Positions 59,901-64,000 of a DNA stretch of 64,000 nt are shown here, one piece after another. The stretch comes from Sitta carolinensis (Eukaryota; Chordata; Aves; Passeriformes; Sittidae), in the NCBI GenBank assembly GCA_032173965.1, contig CM063283.1, positions 39,181,743-39,245,742 on the forward strand, in the 5' to 3' direction. Both the position numbers and the translations under genes were made by a program. How positions within the stretch are numbered: the stretch's first letter is position 1; each line of letters starts with the position of its first letter. The notes under the pieces were generated by a model that saw only the letters and a list, made by a program, of their open reading frames with translations, was not told the origin of the DNA and made no database searches.

Positions 59901-62900
59901 TTCCATTAAGCATCTTTGTTTTTAGGAGTGGATCTTGACGGGTTGTGATATTTTCTGAAAATCTCAATGAGTTTTATTACCAACATGCTATAAAATTTCA
60001 AGCATGATTTAGCATTTTCAATTCTTCTATTTATCTTTGCCTCTGTATTTCAGTCGGTCATGTCCTGACAAATCTATGGACTTTGGTTTCTATCTGGAGA
60101 TATGGTTTGTTTAGTTAGAAAAAGCACTCGGCTCTATGCCGGAAGCTGTGGTTATTATTTAGGACTAACAATGTTGAAAATGCATTGCTTGTTTTTTCAG
60201 TACTTATTTTCGTTCTTTTTGAAGGCACTGGGCCAAAGTCACAAACAATATGAAAAGCTACAATTCTATTAAGGTTGATATATTCAACCCTCTAACTCTG
60301 AGGCTAGATTGGCCCATTGCCTATGAATTTCAACTTTCTTTCAAGAATCTGATATCAGAGCAATGGACACAAAATGCATTTGTCTATCAGTCTTTTCCAA
60401 TTGCTCAACAGTCAGTATGGTATATCCTCTATAGCTGTAATTATAGTTCTCAAGGGATAGTCAAGACACAGAGCTTTCATTTTGGACAATGCTTGTTGCC
60501 TCAGGGAGGAACAATAAACATGCAGATATTCTTAGACAGCCACTGGCACTCACAATACCTGTTCCTAGATGTACAGGATCATAATGCCGATGAATTGTAT
60601 GGTTTGTTGCACAATTTTTTATAGTGTGCCAGAAGTCTCAAGCTGCAAACTAGTCCAAAAGCTGAATTAATTTATAAACTTCATCTAAGCTGGTATCAAT
60701 AACCCAATGAAATCATAAAGAGAGTTGCATAGTAAGTTTACAAATATGCATAGACTGCACAATTAGTTTCAAAGTTATCCTTATCTTCCTGGTAAATAAA
60801 CACTTTTAGATTGGTAGGTCTATACTGAAGGTGAGAGATGGGGTCTGCTGAGGTTTCTCTTCTCCTGCATCAGAACTTGACCACACATTGGGATAAGTGT
60901 AGGCACCAAAATGGTCCTCTGGTGCTGTCCTACACTGTCCTTGAGGATCAGCCAACTTTGTGCACAACTGACTAGGAGCAAGTGCACGAATATCTTAGCA
61001 CAAAGAATCGTGGGCTCTGTTCTCATCAAATACAGCTGAGTGCAGAAACAAAAGACTGCTGTTAAGGGAATCACTGTGCTAGAGGAGGCTCGCACGCAGG
61101 CAAGGTGGGCCTGGGTGCTCGGTCTTGGGTGCCAGTCCATCAACTTACTGGCTGCTGCAGATAAGACCTGGGTAGCAGAATGAGCTGCCCTCTCCCTCCC
61201 CCTCTGGCAGTATGACCTGGCTACAGGAATCAGAGATGGAAATGGAAATGTTCTGTCATTCCTTGTCATAAACAACGGCTGCTCAGAAGAAATTGAAAAA
61301 GGTTCTAAAGTGGAGGCAAAAGTGCATTCCTATTATAAATGTCATTTATTTAAATACCAGGATCACTGAAAGGGTATTTTATTCATTTTCTTGCTTTTGA
61401 AATATTGAAGGAATATGTCAGAGAGTTTCACCTCAATGATCACAGTACAGAAAGCAAGGAAACAAGAGGTCAACTGGCAGTTGTCGGTTTTCCCATTACA
61501 TTATACATCAGAAAATTAAGCTCTCTGTGATTTCCTGTTTGTGTTGTTTAATGCGTTCGTCCAGTTATTAAAAATTCACTTTTAAAAAAATAGTATTGAA
61601 ACTCACAAATCCTTAATCCTGTCAGAATGTAAGGAAATTAGCATAATTAGTAATTCAATTGTTATGCCTTCTTGTTCTGAAAGTACTTTGAGTACTGTTG
61701 CTAAGCCATTTTTATTGGGCAATATAATGGTTATCAGTACAATAGATTATTTATCCAGTACCTTTTTTTTAAGATTTTCTTCTTCTAATAAAGGTAAGAA
61801 ACTGAGGGGCTGATTATTTTTGTTGTCTTAGCTGCAGATTACTAAATGGATGACTACTTTCAGAGTTGTGTTTGGATAGGTTTGTACACATTTCACAGGA
61901 GACTGTACCTTTTCCATTCACAGAATTCCTACAGAAGCAGTGATCCTAGTAACTTCAACACCTAAAAAATACTTGAATGACTTTGTTTTCAAGTGTTACT
62001 GTGATCAGCCAAGCTTTTGTGTGACTAGAGTGAAGGAAGAGTGAAAGGTCTCTTGCACCTTTTCTTCGAACCCATACATCTTCCTCTTCATGTGACTTTA
62101 TGTGTATATCTTTGTGTTCAGGGCAGAACTAGTTTTAGGATGAATGCAGGCTGGCAAAGAAAAGAGGGATTTTCTGGAGGCCCCACATGGCCTACATTTA
62201 TAAAAATGATGACGAAAATGAGGACAGATGTGAAAAAAAGTTCAGGTATTTTTAGGGACATATATTTGCTCCACTCACTCCTCCTGTAGATAACTATGAA
62301 TGAAAAGGTAGAGGATTAGGTTCTGAATATTCAGTATTGCAATTCTTTAACTGTAAACTTTCATCTGTGTCCACTGTTCTTCCACTCAGGCAAAAGAGGA
62401 AAGGGAAGGAAAACAAGGTAGAGGGTTGCTGAGAAAAAATACAGCTGCATTAAACATCCTTTGAAAGATAGCTTTGCAGATGTGCATCACAGCTGAAAGA
62501 CAATGGAGATCAAATAAGAAGAAATAAGGCTATGAAAATAAGTATAAATACCTGTCATCAAAATTCGTTTACCTTGTCTAAACTCAGAAGCTAAAATAAC
62601 CTAATCCTGCTTATCAGAAAGTTAGTGGATTTCAGTTGAATAATCCTAAAGTTGTGACAAATTTTTAGCCATTGAGAACAAGTTTTTAGTTAACAAGAGC
62701 ATGGTAACATTTCTTCTCAAGATCTCATCTGCACATCAGGGTAGGTCACAGGAGGATACACGTGTTGTGGGACAGAAACTAGGATTCTTATGCTAATTGT
62801 TTATGAGTTGGTCAGAGTAACCAGAAGAACATCTTATGTTCTTTAAAGGAAAAAGACTTCCAATTAGGCTTTTGAATTATTTAAGAGTCAAATAATTAAA

Positions 62901-64000
62901 TAATTGAATAAATTTTGTGTTTCTCCCAATTTTACCACTAGCCAGCAATCAGATAATTGCCTCATCATAAAAAGAAGTGGAGAGACTTTAAGACTTAACT
63001 TCTGTTACAGGACTTAAACTACCTATGATTGATAACATGCCTGCATGGTTTGGGAGCCTTATTGATCATACAGAGTTTGAAGTTTCTTAGAATTACTTTG
63101 CAAAATACTTATGAACTCCTATGGGACTTAAATATGTAGAACTTGAACTAAATACATCCTTTATTTTTGAATTCCAATCTAAAATACCTGGTAAGAAAAA
63201 TGGAAAACAAATAATTTTAATTCAACACAATTTTAAATTTTTGGTAAATTCAGTTTTGATTATGAATGTCTGTAATGTTTTAAATAATTTTGAAAATTAA
63301 ATTAAATTTGAAATTTTATTGTGAACACAAAATTTAAATAACACCAGAACTCAGAGCAGTTGGCTAGTCCTTTGGCTTTAGAGGGAAGTTTGGGTTTGTT
63401 ACATGCATTTTCAGCTCTCCTTCATGGATTACTAAATGTTTCTGTGCTATAAAGCTGTCTTTTCCCCCACCTCTCCAAATTGTGCTCTTGAGGCAGTTTC
63501 AGGGAGCATGCATAACTAACTTCCATCACTTCAGTACAAATAAAATAAACTGCTGGAGTCTTTCTTCTCCCAGTCAATAGTTGTGTAACTGCATGCCTCC
63601 TCCTTTTATTCATCTGATTGTACATATTGCTTTACCCAGAAAAAACGGCTTTATATGCTTATCTTCTGAATATATTTTTGCTTTGCCTTCCTGAGTCTTC
63701 AGACATATATATTTTTCTTCCTCAGAAACCATCTTCCAAAGAAAACTAGAACTAAACCTCTTTAAGGGCTCCACAAAATGACCCACTGCAGACAGACTCA
63801 GCAAGTTTAATTTGCTTTTACCTTCCTTCAGCAAAACAGAGATCACAATTCAGTAATCTGCTGGCAAGAAAAACAAATAGTGACAACATCAAGTACTCTG
63901 GACTTCTCAGAGAGCATTCAGAGTACAAAAATAACCAAGTTCATATTTGTTTATTTTGCCTTTTGGCTTTAGAACAGTTTAAGTCCACCTGAGTGATATT
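57000..64000. other. Probable intergenic DNA
   Basis: AT-rich sequence with an A-rich tract at 58921-58950 and a GC-richer patch at 61060-61230. Apart from the open frame at 60225-60624, nothing gene-like or repeat-like could be assigned. Confidence 0.4.
60225..60624 (+). other. Unassigned 124-codon open frame with upstream AG
   Basis: A frame opens after TTTTCGTTCTTTTTGAAG, and ATG at 60250 gives 124 codons ending in TAG at 60622-60624. It contains LDWPIAYEFQLSFKNLISEQ, FVYQSFPIAQQSVWYILYSC and FHFGQCLLPQGGTINMQIFL, with evenly spaced aromatic residues. I do not recognise it. An open frame this long can occur by chance in 64 kb of AT-rich DNA, and frames on the other strand are also partly open. 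Confidence 0.2.

Noticed and set aside
60820..61275. 151-codon minus-strand open frame in a GC-richer patch
   Set aside because: No recognisable domain or flanking splice sites. Low stop-codon density from local GC content explains it.
1..64000. CRISPR arrays, tRNA or rRNA genes, bacterial operons, riboswitches
   Set aside because: Nothing of the kind was seen. The repeat content (CR1, LTR, MIR-like) is that of a bird genome.

Overview
The window looks like nuclear DNA from a bird, most likely a songbird. It is AT-rich and depleted in CpG. It carries two decayed CR1 LINE tails (48498-48822 and 56395-56918), an ERVL-like solo LTR (31712-32337), two very old MIR-like SINE fragments and many poly-A/T and (TTTG)n-type simple repeats. 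I see no rRNA, tRNA, CRISPR array or prokaryotic signature.

The left two thirds (about 3.5-40.9 kb) read as one large multi-exon gene on the minus strand. I found it by asking for open frames bounded by AG and GT whose codon phases agree from exon to exon. A CpG-rich start region at 40.77-40.96 kb holds a Kozak-like ATG and a GTGAGG donor. About 20 small exons follow down to a terminal exon whose stop lies at 3593 and a poly-A signal at 3503-3508. The best run is nine phase-matched exons from 22566 down to 14160, continuing to 8770-8925 and 4543-4859. The product would be a mostly helical, largely non-repetitive protein of roughly 900-1300 residues. I do not recognise the family.

Several otherwise well-formed exons contain an in-frame stop (25930, 15838, 3885, possibly 30555 and 4543). 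The gene may therefore be a decaying unitary pseudogene in this lineage, or the assembly may have errors. Some exons between 33.3 and 40.8 kb and around 27-30 kb were not resolved. The solo LTR sits inside an intron of this gene.

The right third (41-64 kb) appears intergenic: CR1 and MIR remnants, simple repeats, a G/T-rich low-complexity block at 46.2-46.4 kb, and a few open frames (notably 60225-60624, plus strand) that I cannot assign. The first 3.4 kb also show nothing I can support. Exon boundaries come from reading by eye. Each exon is plausible rather than proven; the phase agreement across the chain is the main evidence.
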